From an uncultured Lachnospiraceae bacterium (GTDB taxonomy: Bacteria; Bacillota; Clostridia; Lachnospirales; Lachnospiraceae), in the NCBI GenBank assembly GCA_910585635.1, contig CAJUFE010000061.1, positions 1 to 29,794 of the forward strand: DNA of 29,794 nucleotides, given 5' to 3'. Under the pieces are notes generated by a model. That model was given only the letters and a program-made list of their open reading frames with translations. It searched no databases and was not told the DNA's origin. Made by a program: the position numbers and the translations under genes. Below, piece by piece: positions 14,551 to 21,665 of this stretch; position 1 is the stretch's first letter; each line of letters starts with the position of its first letter.

Positions 14551-15729
14551 TTACGCTTCCGCACAATAACTGTTCTCCATGGTGATCACGCAGCAGCAGC
14601 GCCCGTCCCGCTCCCGCACTCTGCGGACGATCTGCTCCTTCACCTGTCCGTATCGATCCTGCTGGTAATCCCTGGGGACCACCAGGTCAAAGATCAGATC
14701 TACCCGCCCGGTGCCGGCCACCATGCGCAGATCATGGAAGCCCAGACGGTGATCCACCTCATCCAGGACCTCCTTAAGCATGTCGCGATAAGCAAAAAAA
14801 CGTTCATCCTTTGTCTCGATCGGATCCATATGGATCACCAGAGGGATCCTAAACCGCTCAAAAGCCTCCCGCTCGATCTGGTCGATGACCGCATGGGAAT
14901 CCTTGACATCGACATCATCCGGCACTTCGGCGTGGATGGAGGCCATGCTCCTTGACGGACCATAATTATGTATGATCAAGTCATGGACGCCTACGATGCC
15001 GTCATAGCTTTTTACATGATCGCAGATCTGACGATACAGCTTGGGATCGATCGGCTCACCGATCAGAGGAGCCAGCGTATCCTTTGCGATGTTCACCCCC
15101 GCGATCATGACCACCACCGATACCACCAGACCCACGATCCCATCGATGTTCACGCCTGCCAGCCGAAAGACCAGCACGGAAATGATCGTGGCGGAGGTGG
15201 CGGCCACATCTCCCAGGGAATCGGCTGCCGTCGCCAGCATCACCTTGGAACCGATCCGTTTGCCCAGCCGTTTGTTGAACAGACCCATCCACAGCTTTAC
15301 GCAGATGGACAGCACCAGGATCAGGATCGACACCGGCTTAAATGCCATCGCCACTGGATGGAAGATCTTCCCTGCCGCGTTTTTAAACAAGGTCAGGCCC
15401 ACCTCGATCACTAAAAAAGCCACTATGAACGCAGCGATATATTCGATCCGCCCATGGCCGAAGGGGTGGTCCTCATCTGCCGGCTTTCCCGCCATCCACA
15501 CCCCCACGAACCCGATGATCGAGGAGGCTGCATCAGAAAGGTTATTAAAGGCATCTGCCATGACAGAAATACTGTGGACCATCAGGCCTGCTGCCAGCTT
15601 AGCTGAAAAAAGGACCAGATTACAGATGATCCCCACCATACTGGCCAGGATCCCATACTGGGTCCGTACCTGCTCATCGTGTATATCCTCATGATCCGGG
15701 ATGAACCTCCGGACTAAAAGATCAGTCAT
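14551..15729 (-). CDS. Cation diffusion facilitator family transporter
   Basis: A 392-residue CDF exporter of divalent metals (Zn, Mn, Fe, Co class). Six membrane helices occupy about 20-215, with metal-site helices MADAFNNLSDAASS (TM2) and ATAADSLGDVAATS (TM5). HPFGHGRIEYIAA follows TM2, and a C-terminal cytoplasmic ferredoxin-like domain carries the conserved HDLIIHNYGPSRSMASIHAE. Beyond the usual ~290 residues there is a C-terminal extension of roughly 80 residues ending in CCCVITMENSY, which may be a second regulatory domain. The ATG at 15729 follows AGGAGG by 5 bases; a longer in-frame N-terminus lacks a ribosome site. It is downstream of the vanZ-like gene (43-base gap). Confidence 0.9.
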   Translation of the reverse strand: MTDLLVRRFIPDHEDIHDEQVRTQYGILASMVGIICNLVLFSAKLAAGLMVHSISVMADAFNNLSDAASSIIGFVGVWMAGKPADEDHPFGHGRIEYIAAFIVAFLVIEVGLTLFKNAAGKIFHPVAMAFKPVSILILVLSICVKLWMGLFNKRLGKRIGSKVMLATAADSLGDVAATSATIISVLVFRLAGVNIDGIVGLVVSVVVMIAGVNIAKDTLAPLIGEPIDPKLYRQICDHVKSYDGIVGVHDLIIHNYGPSRSMASIHAEVPDDVDVKDSHAVIDQIEREAFERFRIPLVIHMDPIETKDERFFAYRDMLKEVLDEVDHRLGFHDLRMVAGTGRVDLIFDLVVPRDYQQDRYGQVKEQIVRRVRERDGRCCCVITMENSYCAEA

Positions 15730-15772
15730 ATCTCCCTCCTGCCGCCATACTGCCACTCTTTCCTCGTTATCT

Positions 15773-16321
15773 CTAGGATACCTCAAAAAACGTATTTTTA
15801 CTCCTCCTTTGGCGGAACCGTCTTTCGAAGAGGCTCAAAAAAAGCTCCGCAAAAAGAAGGCCGGCCAGACACCCGGCCATATCCAGCCATACATCCTGGA
15901 TCTGCCCGGAACGCCCGGGGGTGAAGAGCTGGATCGTCTCATCCACAAAAGGCACCCCGATCACAGCCAGTGCAAGGGGAAAAGCCTTCTCCTGCCACCC
16001 GGCCCGGCTATACCTGCGCTCCCTGCGTCTGTTCTTAACGTTGATCAACAGCAAGATCCCATAGATCCCATATTCAGCAAAATGTGCCAGCTTGCGCAGG
16101 ATGTGCTCCGTCAGCCAGGCTCCGTCGATCCCCAGCCTTTCTGCCAGCCTGAGGAGGATCAGCAGGAGTGTGCCGCTCTCCTCAGAAGAGATCTGGGCCG
16201 GGACCATGGAATGGCCGAAGATGAACAGGAGCCACAGGGCCAAAAGGGCAGCCCAAAACTGCCGGGCGTCCATCCTCACCCGTCTCTGCCTGTTTTTTCC
16301 CATAAGTCCGTCTTTTTCCAT
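15773..16321 (-). CDS. VanZ-like family membrane protein
   Basis: A 182-residue protein with a basic N-terminus, four or so membrane helices (about 22-42, 80-100, 115-130, 145-165), and the family marks ILRKLAHFAEYGIYGILL and IGVPFVDETIQLFTPGRSGQIQDVWLDMAG. VanZ of Enterococcus gives low-level teicoplanin resistance; most VanZ-like proteins have no known role. AAAGGAAAG lies upstream of the ATG at 16321; an ATG at codon 7 is an alternative. It is the first gene of a probable operon with the CDF transporter. Confidence 0.85.
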   Translation of the reverse strand: MEKDGLMGKNRQRRVRMDARQFWAALLALWLLFIFGHSMVPAQISSEESGTLLLILLRLAERLGIDGAWLTEHILRKLAHFAEYGIYGILLLINVKNRRRERRYSRAGWQEKAFPLALAVIGVPFVDETIQLFTPGRSGQIQDVWLDMAGCLAGLLFAELFLSLFERRFRQRRSKNTFFEVS

Positions 16322-16357
16322 ATGTTCATGTCTTTCCTTTTTGTGATACGTTTTCCT

Positions 16358-16386
16358 ATTATATTACAAACATATGGAGAATACAA
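16358..16386 (-). promoter_or_regulatory. Promoter of the vanZ-like/CDF operon
   Basis: Minus-strand TTGTAT (16381-16386) and perfect TATAAT (16358-16363) are spaced by 17 bases, about 40 bases before the vanZ-like start. Confidence 0.75.
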
Positions 16387-16425
16387 GCAGATCGTACATA
16401 AAGTGGGGATCTTAGCCTATACAGC

Positions 16426-16458
16426 AGATGAGGACCCTGCACAGCAGGATCCTCATCT
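16426..16458 (-). terminator. Strong hairpin just after the flavodiiron gene
   Basis: 15-bp stem (16444-16458 with 16426-16440, one G-U pair on the minus-strand RNA) with a 3-base loop, 4 bases past the stop codon. There is no T run, so it could terminate weakly or protect the mRNA 3' end. Confidence 0.5.
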
Positions 16459-16462
16459 CTCC

Positions 16463-17641
16463 TCATAAGCTTTCTGCCAGCTCCTCCAGCCGGGTACGGT
16501 CCTGGGGATCTAAGGCCGACCGGATCGTCACGATCTTTTCACTGATCCGGATGTCCTTCATCTCTTCCAGGAGCTTTTGCATGACCTTTGCCGCCATAGG
16601 GGCCCATGTAGCGTTCTCCACCAGGCCTACCCTGCGTTTCTGATAGGTTTTGGCCTTTAGATGGTGGAGGAAGTCTTCCATGGGTGGGAACAGACCGCCG
16701 TCATAAGTAGCAGCCGCCAGCACCATCTTATCATAGCGGAAGGCCGCGGCCACGGCCTGGGACATATCGCACCGGCAAAGGTCGTAGACCTCCACCTTGC
16801 CCTCCCCCTTTGTCCGGAAGATCTGGGCAAGCTCTTTAGCCGCTGCCGCTGTATGGCCGTGGATCGAGGCATACGCGATCACAACGCCTTCCTCCTCCGC
16901 CTCATAGCGGCTCCATGTATCGTACAGCCCGATGTGATATCCCAGATCCTCCGTCAGGACCGGCCCGTGCAAGGGGCAGATCGCGGCGATATCCAGCTTG
17001 GCCGCCTTCTTTAAAAGTGTCTGGACCGGTGCGCCATATTTTCCTACTATATTAAAATAGTAGCGCCTGGCTTCCTCTGCCCAGTCTCCTCCTCCTGCCT
17101 TTCGCAGCTTGTCCTGGCCTAATGCTCCGAAGGTCCCGAACCCGTCAGCGGAAAAGAGGATCTTGCCCACAGGCTCATAGGCCACCATGACCTCAGGCCA
17201 GTGGACCATAGGCGCCATGAAAAACTGCAGCGAGCGCTTCCCCAGGGGGATGCTCTCCCCTTCCCGGACGATCACCTTCCTGCCGGTCAGATCCAGTGCA
17301 AAAAACTGCTCCAGCATGGTAAACGTCTTAGCATTCCCTACCAGCTGCATCTGGGGATATTTCTGTACCAGCGCCTCTATACTGCCGGAATGATCCGGCT
17401 CCATATGGGAGATCACTAAAAGATCGGGTGACGCGCCGCCCAGGACCTCCTCCACATTCTCCAGCCAGCCGTCTGTGGCGCGGCTGTCCACCGTATCCAT
17501 CACCGCGATCTTTTCATCCATGATCACATAGGAATTATACGACACGCCTTCCGGCACCTTATACTGACTCTCAAACAGATCGATCGTCCGGTCATCCATC
17601 CCCACATAATAGATCTGCTCCATGATCTTCGTTCCTGCCAT
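16463..17641 (-). CDS. fprA: FprA family A-type flavoprotein (flavodiiron protein)
   Basis: A 392-residue protein. A metallo-beta-lactamase-like domain (1-245) has diiron ligands His79, Glu81, Asp83, His84 (SHMEPDHSG), His147, Asp166 and His225. A C-terminal flavodoxin domain (about 252-392) has the FMN phosphate loop YASIHGHTAAAA. Such enzymes reduce O2 to water or NO to N2O in the cytoplasm, protecting anaerobes from oxygen or nitrosative stress; the electron donor is usually rubredoxin or a flavoprotein, and none is adjacent. All iron ligands are present. The start is the ATG at 17641 after AGGAGAG; the ATG at codon 7 is an alternative. Confidence 0.9.
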   Translation of the reverse strand: MAGTKIMEQIYYVGMDDRTIDLFESQYKVPEGVSYNSYVIMDEKIAVMDTVDSRATDGWLENVEEVLGGASPDLLVISHMEPDHSGSIEALVQKYPQMQLVGNAKTFTMLEQFFALDLTGRKVIVREGESIPLGKRSLQFFMAPMVHWPEVMVAYEPVGKILFSADGFGTFGALGQDKLRKAGGGDWAEEARRYYFNIVGKYGAPVQTLLKKAAKLDIAAICPLHGPVLTEDLGYHIGLYDTWSRYEAEEEGVVIAYASIHGHTAAAAKELAQIFRTKGEGKVEVYDLCRCDMSQAVAAAFRYDKMVLAAATYDGGLFPPMEDFLHHLKAKTYQKRRVGLVENATWAPMAAKVMQKLLEEMKDIRISEKIVTIRSALDPQDRTRLEELAESL

Positions 17642-17798
17642 ATCCTCGCACTCTCCTTTCTGGCTATCATGGCTTAGTATACCCTAGATCTTGCTTCCTA
17701 TCTATATATAGAAATATTAAATTTTTCTCAACATTTCCCGAAATTTGGTTAAATTTTATGATTTCCATAAATATTTACATAAGATCAAAAAAAATGAT

Positions 17799-17827
17799 TT
17801 GACATAGTAGGAAAACTATGGTACTCT
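17799..17827 (+). promoter_or_regulatory. Promoter of the cold-shock gene
   Basis: TTGACA (17799-17804) and TACTCT (17822-17827), 17-base spacer, in an AT-rich 250-base gap. The transcript has a leader of about 60 bases with a small hairpin (AGCCG/CGGCT) and a T-rich run before GGAGG, which might modulate translation with temperature. Confidence 0.65.
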
Positions 17828-17893
17828 AACAAAAGCCGCTAAGAGTCCACGGCTATCAGTTTATTATTTTTTTCATCTTTTTGGAGGTAGCGT

Positions 17894-18091
17894 ATGAAAG
17901 GTACAGTAAAGTGGTTTAACAACCAGAAGGGGTACGGATTTATTTCCGACGAGCAGGGCAATGATGTATTTGTACATTATTCAGGGCTGAATATGGAAGG
18001 TTTCAAGTCTCTGGATGAGGGTGCCCAGGTTGAATTTGACGTAGTGAATGGAGCTAAGGGCCCGCAGGCAACAAACGTAACAAAGTTATGA
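17894..18091 (+). CDS. Cold-shock protein (CspA family)
   Basis: A 65-residue single OB-fold protein of standard length. RNA-binding motifs are KGYGFI (RNP1) and VFVHY (RNP2), with MKGTVKWFN at the start and GPQATNV at the end. It binds single-stranded RNA and DNA as an RNA chaperone. GGAGG is 6 bases before the ATG. It is monocistronic, with its own promoter and terminator, and convergent with hslO. Confidence 0.96.
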   Translation: MKGTVKWFNNQKGYGFISDEQGNDVFVHYSGLNMEGFKSLDEGAQVEFDVVNGAKGPQATNVTKL

Positions 18092-18185
18092 TCATAAAAA
18101 TACACAGTACCTTTTTCAATCATATATCAGATCTGTGATAGTACGTTGAAGGAAGTTTTATGTGTTTACTATGATGTCACAAATA

Positions 18186-18211
18186 AGAGCCATCGGAAGA
18201 TGGCTCTTTTT
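18186..18211. terminator. Terminator between cold-shock gene and hslO
   Basis: Perfect 9-bp stem (AGAGCCATC 18186-18194, GATGGCTCT 18199-18207) with a GGAA loop, then TTTT (18208-18211). It serves the cold-shock gene and, in reverse (CTCTTATTT), possibly the convergent hslO. Confidence 0.9.
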
Positions 18212-18218
18212 GCGTTTC

Positions 18219-19103
18219 TTATACCGGTCTGGCCTTTTTCAAGATCGCTTTCAGCTCGTCCACGGAAAACGTATAGTCCGTGTTGCAGAAATGGCAGTTC
18301 ACGCTCACCGGCTTTCCGTCGGCGATCATCTCCTGGATATCCCTTTTCCCGATGCTGATCAGGGCTTTTTCCACACGCTCTTTACTGCAGTTGCAGTGGA
18401 ACCTGGTGGGGAGCTTATCATTGATCTCCAGCCCGAACTCGCCCAGTATATGCTCTAAGATCATCTCCGGCGTGTCCCCGGCCTCCAGCAGGGCGGTGAC
18501 GGAGGTGATCTCCTTTAGCTTTTCCTCCAGCTTCGTAACGACCGCATCCGAGGCCCCCGGCAGCAGCTGCAGGATAAAGCCTCCGGCCTGCCGGACGGTG
18601 TTCTCCTTGTTCATCAAAACGCCCAGTGCCACGGAAGAGGGGGTCTGCTCCGATGTGGCGAAATAGTAGGTCAGGTCGTCCCCGATCTCCCCGGTCACCA
18701 GGATCGTCTGGCCCACATAGGGCTCCTTTAGGCCGATATCCTTGATCACGCTAAGGACCCCAACGCCCAGAGCGCCCCCTACGTCCAGCTTGCCCTTGGC
18801 ATTGGGCGGCAGCATCACGGAGGGGTTGAAGACATAGCCTTTTACATCGCCCTTAGAGTCCGCGGTCACCGTCAGGCCCTCTATGGGGCCGTCTCCCTGG
18901 ATCTTTATGGTCAGGAGATCCTCCTCTCCTTTCATCATCACGCCCATCATGGCCCCTGCCGTCAAGAGCCGCCCCAGGGCCGCCGTGGCCACCGGGCTGG
19001 TATCATGGGCGGCCCTGGCCGCCTCCACCGTCTCCCTGGTGGTGGCCGCGAAAGCGCGGATCTGGCCGTCGGCGGCCGTGGCCCTTATGATATAGTCTGC
19101 CAT
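18219..19103 (-). CDS. hslO: Redox-regulated chaperone Hsp33
   Basis: A 294-residue protein of normal length. The C-terminal redox switch is intact: Cys237 and Cys239 (CNC) with Cys270 and Cys273 (CHFC). These bind zinc in the reduced state and form disulfides under oxidative stress, activating a cytoplasmic holdase. The N-terminal fold includes TAALGRLLTAGAMMGVMMKG and the GGFILQLLPGA segment. GAGGAG lies upstream of the ATG at 19103. Confidence 0.95.
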   Translation of the reverse strand: MADYIIRATAADGQIRAFAATTRETVEAARAAHDTSPVATAALGRLLTAGAMMGVMMKGEEDLLTIKIQGDGPIEGLTVTADSKGDVKGYVFNPSVMLPPNAKGKLDVGGALGVGVLSVIKDIGLKEPYVGQTILVTGEIGDDLTYYFATSEQTPSSVALGVLMNKENTVRQAGGFILQLLPGASDAVVTKLEEKLKEITSVTALLEAGDTPEMILEHILGEFGLEINDKLPTRFHCNCSKERVEKALISIGKRDIQEMIADGKPVSVNCHFCNTDYTFSVDELKAILKKARPV

Positions 19104-19157
19104 CGCTTGTTTTCTCCTCTCTGTTCATCGCAGCTGGTCATAAACCATAGGATACAT

Positions 19158-19352
19158 TTACCATTCCACCTCATCCTCTCTTAGGCACTCTTCTAACGGT
19201 GTAGCGCCGCCTGTAAGGATGGAGGCCGCGAGACCCTGGACTGCATTAAGATATACGGTTTCCTGGTGTGCCGTTGGATCGGTCTCATCGATCCAGATCT
19301 TGTCCTCCTCTCGATGATCGATCATCGTCGCATTTATCGCTGTCATGGTCAT
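19158..19352 (-). CDS. Small acidic hypothetical protein
   Basis: 64 residues, unrecognised, acidic, with a hydrophobic middle (YLNAVQGLAASILTGG) and an ending TPLEECLREDEVEW. AGGAAGGAG lies directly before the ATG at 19352; the ATG at codon 3 is spaced slightly better. A very good promoter ends only a few bases before the ribosome site, so the leader would be almost absent. Its own promoter and a Shine-Dalgarno-like stretch argue for a real gene, but coding evidence is limited. Confidence 0.5.
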   Translation of the reverse strand: MTMTAINATMIDHREEDKIWIDETDPTAHQETVYLNAVQGLAASILTGGATPLEECLREDEVEW

Positions 19353-19364
19353 CAGCTCCTTCCT

Positions 19365-19393
19365 ATTTTAACTTACGGTCTGGTGAACGTCAA
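19365..19393 (-). promoter_or_regulatory. Promoter of the small acidic protein gene
   Basis: Minus-strand TTGACG (19388-19393) and TAAAAT (19365-19370) with a 17-base spacer. The predicted start of transcription (about 19358) falls within the apparent ribosome site. Confidence 0.6.
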
Positions 19394-19537
19394 TCAGATC
19401 TTCCCTGTCTGTGACAAGCCCTTTATAGAAGATCACTTTCCATAAGCTGGTCAGACGGTCTGTTCCAGAGGCAGCAGCTACAAAAATGTAGCTATAATGC
19501 ACATATCTCCTCAACATCCAAGAGGTATATATTATGT

Positions 19538-20356
19538 CTACTTTTTTATATCTACGTGGTCTGAACAGCCCTTCTTCCTTTCCCGCGCCACCACATAGAC
19601 CCGCTCGCTGTCCTCTTTAGGGCTTTCTCTGGTAAAGGCATCGTAGCAGACCACAAACTCCATACCGGCCCCTGCCAGCGCCCGTTGGATCTCCTCCAGG
19701 GAGAAAGCCCGCTGTAGGTGGGTCTCCTGGTACTTGCGGTACAAGCCCTCCAGCTCCAGGCCGTTTAGCCCCCCGCCCGCCTCCAGATCCACTGGGATGA
19801 AGAGGGTCAGGTCGTACTGATTGATCCGGCTCTCCAGATCAAAATGGTTCTCCCAGATGAAGCTGCCCTCCTCCCGGTCCTCGGCGATGGTCTCATCGGC
19901 CAGCAGCTCCCGGTATTTATACTCAGTGTTCATGTCAAAGATAAAGAGGCCGCCTGGGTCCAGGTAATTGTCCACCAGCCGGAAGGTGGCCGCCAGATCC
20001 TCATAGGACAGGAGATAGTTCAGCGAGTCGCAGATGCTGACCACCGCCCCCACGGTCCCGTAGAGCTCGAAGCTCTGCATATCCTGCAGGAGATACAGGA
20101 TATCCAGGCCGGAGGCCTCCCTCTTCTCCATGGCGATCTCCAGCATCTCTGCCGAAGCGTCCACCCCGATCATATCGTACCCCTCCCGGGCCAAAAGCTC
20201 CGTCATAGTGCCGGTCCCGCAGCCAAGGTCTAAGACCAGGCCCTCCTCTACCCCATAGTCCTTTAACAGCCCGGTGAGATACCGGCACCATCCCTCATAG
20301 GGGATATCGTCCATGAACAGGTCATAGACTGTGGCAAAGCTGGTGTATGCGTCCAT
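19538..20356 (-). CDS. SAM-dependent methyltransferase, class I
   Basis: A 272-residue protein. SAM motif I VLDLGCGTGT is at residues 41-50, the acidic motif II GVDASAEML follows, and then the QDMQSF, SICDSLNYLLS and DPGGLFIFDMNT segments typical of small YjjT/UbiE-like methyltransferases. The substrate is unknown. The ATG at 20356 follows GGGAGGAG by 3 bases; the frame continues upstream through the dispersed repeat, but that extension lacks homology to the family. The leader between the previous terminator (20557) and the start is built almost entirely of repeat sequence. Confidence 0.85.
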   Translation of the reverse strand: MDAYTSFATVYDLFMDDIPYEGWCRYLTGLLKDYGVEEGLVLDLGCGTGTMTELLAREGYDMIGVDASAEMLEIAMEKREASGLDILYLLQDMQSFELYGTVGAVVSICDSLNYLLSYEDLAATFRLVDNYLDPGGLFIFDMNTEYKYRELLADETIAEDREEGSFIWENHFDLESRINQYDLTLFIPVDLEAGGGLNGLELEGLYRKYQETHLQRAFSLEEIQRALAGAGMEFVVCYDAFTRESPKEDSERVYVVARERKKGCSDHVDIKK

Positions 20357-20371
20357 ACGCTCCTCCCTTCC

Positions 20372-20466
20372 TAAACCTCCATGCGCCCGGCTGCGGGATC
20401 TCAAAGTAAACCTCCATGTACCCGGCAGTGGACTTTCATAGTAAACCTCCATGCGCCCGGCAGCGG
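20372..20466 (+). repeat. Three tandem 35-bp partial copies of the dispersed repeat
   Basis: Units starting at 20372, 20407 and 20442 share TAAACCTCCATGCGCCCGGC or a close variant. The third unit is the left end of the full copy at 20441-20551, and the join GATCTCAAAG after the first unit equals the right end of the full copy, so the first looks like an internally deleted element. AGTAAA direct repeats flank the units. Confidence 0.85.
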
Positions 20467-20551
20467 ACGCGCCTCCACACACGAAGATCTGGCGGGCGCA
20501 TCTGGCATACCTGAACGCATGCCGCCTGATCGGCGGCGGGATCTCAAAGTA
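20441..20551 (+). repeat. Dispersed 111-bp repeat, copy A
   Basis: Aligns without gaps to copies at 25944 and 27787. It contains two hairpins: TGCGCCCGGCAG pairing with CTGGCGGGCGCA, and GCCGCC pairing with GGCGGC. Read on the plus strand it is open in the shared frame and would encode V-N-L-H-A-P-G-S ... G-I-P ... P-P ... K-V (37 codons). AGTAAA occurs at both borders (20440-20445 and 20548-20553). Confidence 0.9.
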
Positions 20552-20556
20552 AATAC

Positions 20557-20596
20557 AAAAAAGCCGCCCGCTGCTCCTTCGCGCAGTCTGGACGGC
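20557..20596 (-). terminator. Terminator of the SEC-C protein gene
   Basis: Minus-strand stem GCCGTCC/GGGCGGC with an inner CTGC/GCAG arm, followed by six T residues (20557-20562). It stands 14 bases past the gene. Confidence 0.8.
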
Positions 20597-20609
20597 CGGG
20601 TGCTATGTG

Positions 20610-21119
20610 CTATGCGTTCTTCCCGCAGCATTTTTTATACTTCTTGCCGCTGCCGCAGGGACAGGGATCGTTCCTTCCGATCTTGTGGGGCTTGCGGATC
20701 GTGCCGGAGGCCTTCTGCTCCTTGTAGAGCTCCTTCCTGCGCTCCTCCGTCAGGATCGCGTCCCACTGGGGCAGCTCGTACAGCCAGTTGGCCTTAGCCT
20801 CCACCATATGGTAATACAGCTTCTCCGGGTCGATCTCGATCCGGACCTGGGTATCCTCCTCCATGGTCTCGATCGGGTTCTCATAGCCCTTTAAGCTCTC
20901 GTTGATCCCGTCTAAGAATCCGGTCATGATCAAGATCTCCGTATCGAACCGCTCCGCCAGCTCCTTGACCGTACCGGTGATCACCTGGGTGGGGTCGGAG
21001 AGGATCTTCTCATAGATCCCTTTCTCGATCGTAAAATAACCGGTCCACAAGTTCTCTCTCTCTTTCTCCTTCAGACCGTCCCCATACGCTAAGTCTCTCC
21101 ATGTCTGTAAGATCGCCAT
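20610..21119 (-). CDS. SEC-C metal-binding motif protein
   Basis: A 169-residue protein whose last 20 residues are a SEC-C zinc motif (GRNDPCPCGSGKKYKKCCG), the zinc-binding tail that in SecA contacts SecB and ribosomes. The N-terminal ~145 residues are helical and acidic and not recognised. Its role is unknown; small SEC-C proteins may be ribosome- or protein-associated adaptors. AAGGATGAG lies just before the ATG at 21119. Confidence 0.85.
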   Translation of the reverse strand: MAILQTWRDLAYGDGLKEKERENLWTGYFTIEKGIYEKILSDPTQVITGTVKELAERFDTEILIMTGFLDGINESLKGYENPIETMEEDTQVRIEIDPEKLYYHMVEAKANWLYELPQWDAILTEERRKELYKEQKASGTIRKPHKIGRNDPCPCGSGKKYKKCCGKNA

Positions 21120-21392
21120 ATCTCATCCATCCTTTATCTTTCCTAGTTTTTTGACACGCTATAAATTGACGCACCGGAGCTATGTATCCAGAGCCCCTAT
21201 GGTCCTGCCAGATGATGATAGCACAGAATGGTGGGGTTTGTAAAGGTTTTTGCGAGAGATCAGGGGGATACAACATGGTTACGGGACTTTTCCCTAAGAT
21301 ATATATAACATCGCTAAAAAATGTGATATACTGATATCGTCAAGAGATGTTCAGGCAAGCGGAGGCAGGCGGAATGAAGGAAGGGGCTGGAT

Positions 21393-21524
21393 ATGACAGA
21401 GATCGTAAGGCTATTGTTAGGCTTGAGAGCCGCCGGATGGAGTGAAAAAGAGATCAATGATTTTATCCTTTATATCGGATCTGGAGATGAACAGTATAAA
21501 CCAAAGCCAAGAAAAGATGTTTGA
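21393..21524 (+). CDS. 43-residue hypothetical protein
   Basis: A short plus-strand ORF encoding MTEIVRLLLGLRAAGWSEKE and then INDFILYIGSGDEQ and a basic tail. The pattern (amphipathic helix, W-S-E-K-E-I-N-D-F) looks protein-like. A good ribosome site, GGAAGGGG, lies 7 bases before the ATG, a -10-like TATACT lies about 65 bases upstream, and a perfect terminator follows 34 bases after the stop. No function is assigned. Confidence 0.6.
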   Translation: MTEIVRLLLGLRAAGWSEKEINDFILYIGSGDEQYKPKPRKDV

Positions 21525-21558
21525 ACAAAAAAGAAGAGCTCAAAAGCTGATATAGCAG

Positions 21559-21617
21559 ACTCTCCCTCCTTTTGCTATACCGAACAGACGTATCGTAAAA
21601 GGAGGGAGAGTTTTTTT
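21559..21617 (+). terminator. Strong terminator after the 43-residue ORF
   Basis: Perfect 15-bp stem (21559-21573 with 21597-21611), 23-base loop containing a further ATAC/GTAT pairing, then seven T residues (21611-21617). Confidence 0.95.
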
Positions 21618-21665
21618 GTGTCTTATCTCTTCTCTGAAGATCCAGATGACTTCCTGCCACTATCC

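Noticed and set aside
17676..17681. TATACT as a promoter -10 for the flavodiiron gene
   Set aside because: No recognisable -35 at proper spacing; possible but too weak to list as a feature.
20357..20482. N-terminal extension of the methyltransferase through the repeat
   Set aside because: The added residues are encoded by tandem repeat units and the internal ATG at 20356 has a clear ribosome site, so the extension is unlikely to be made.
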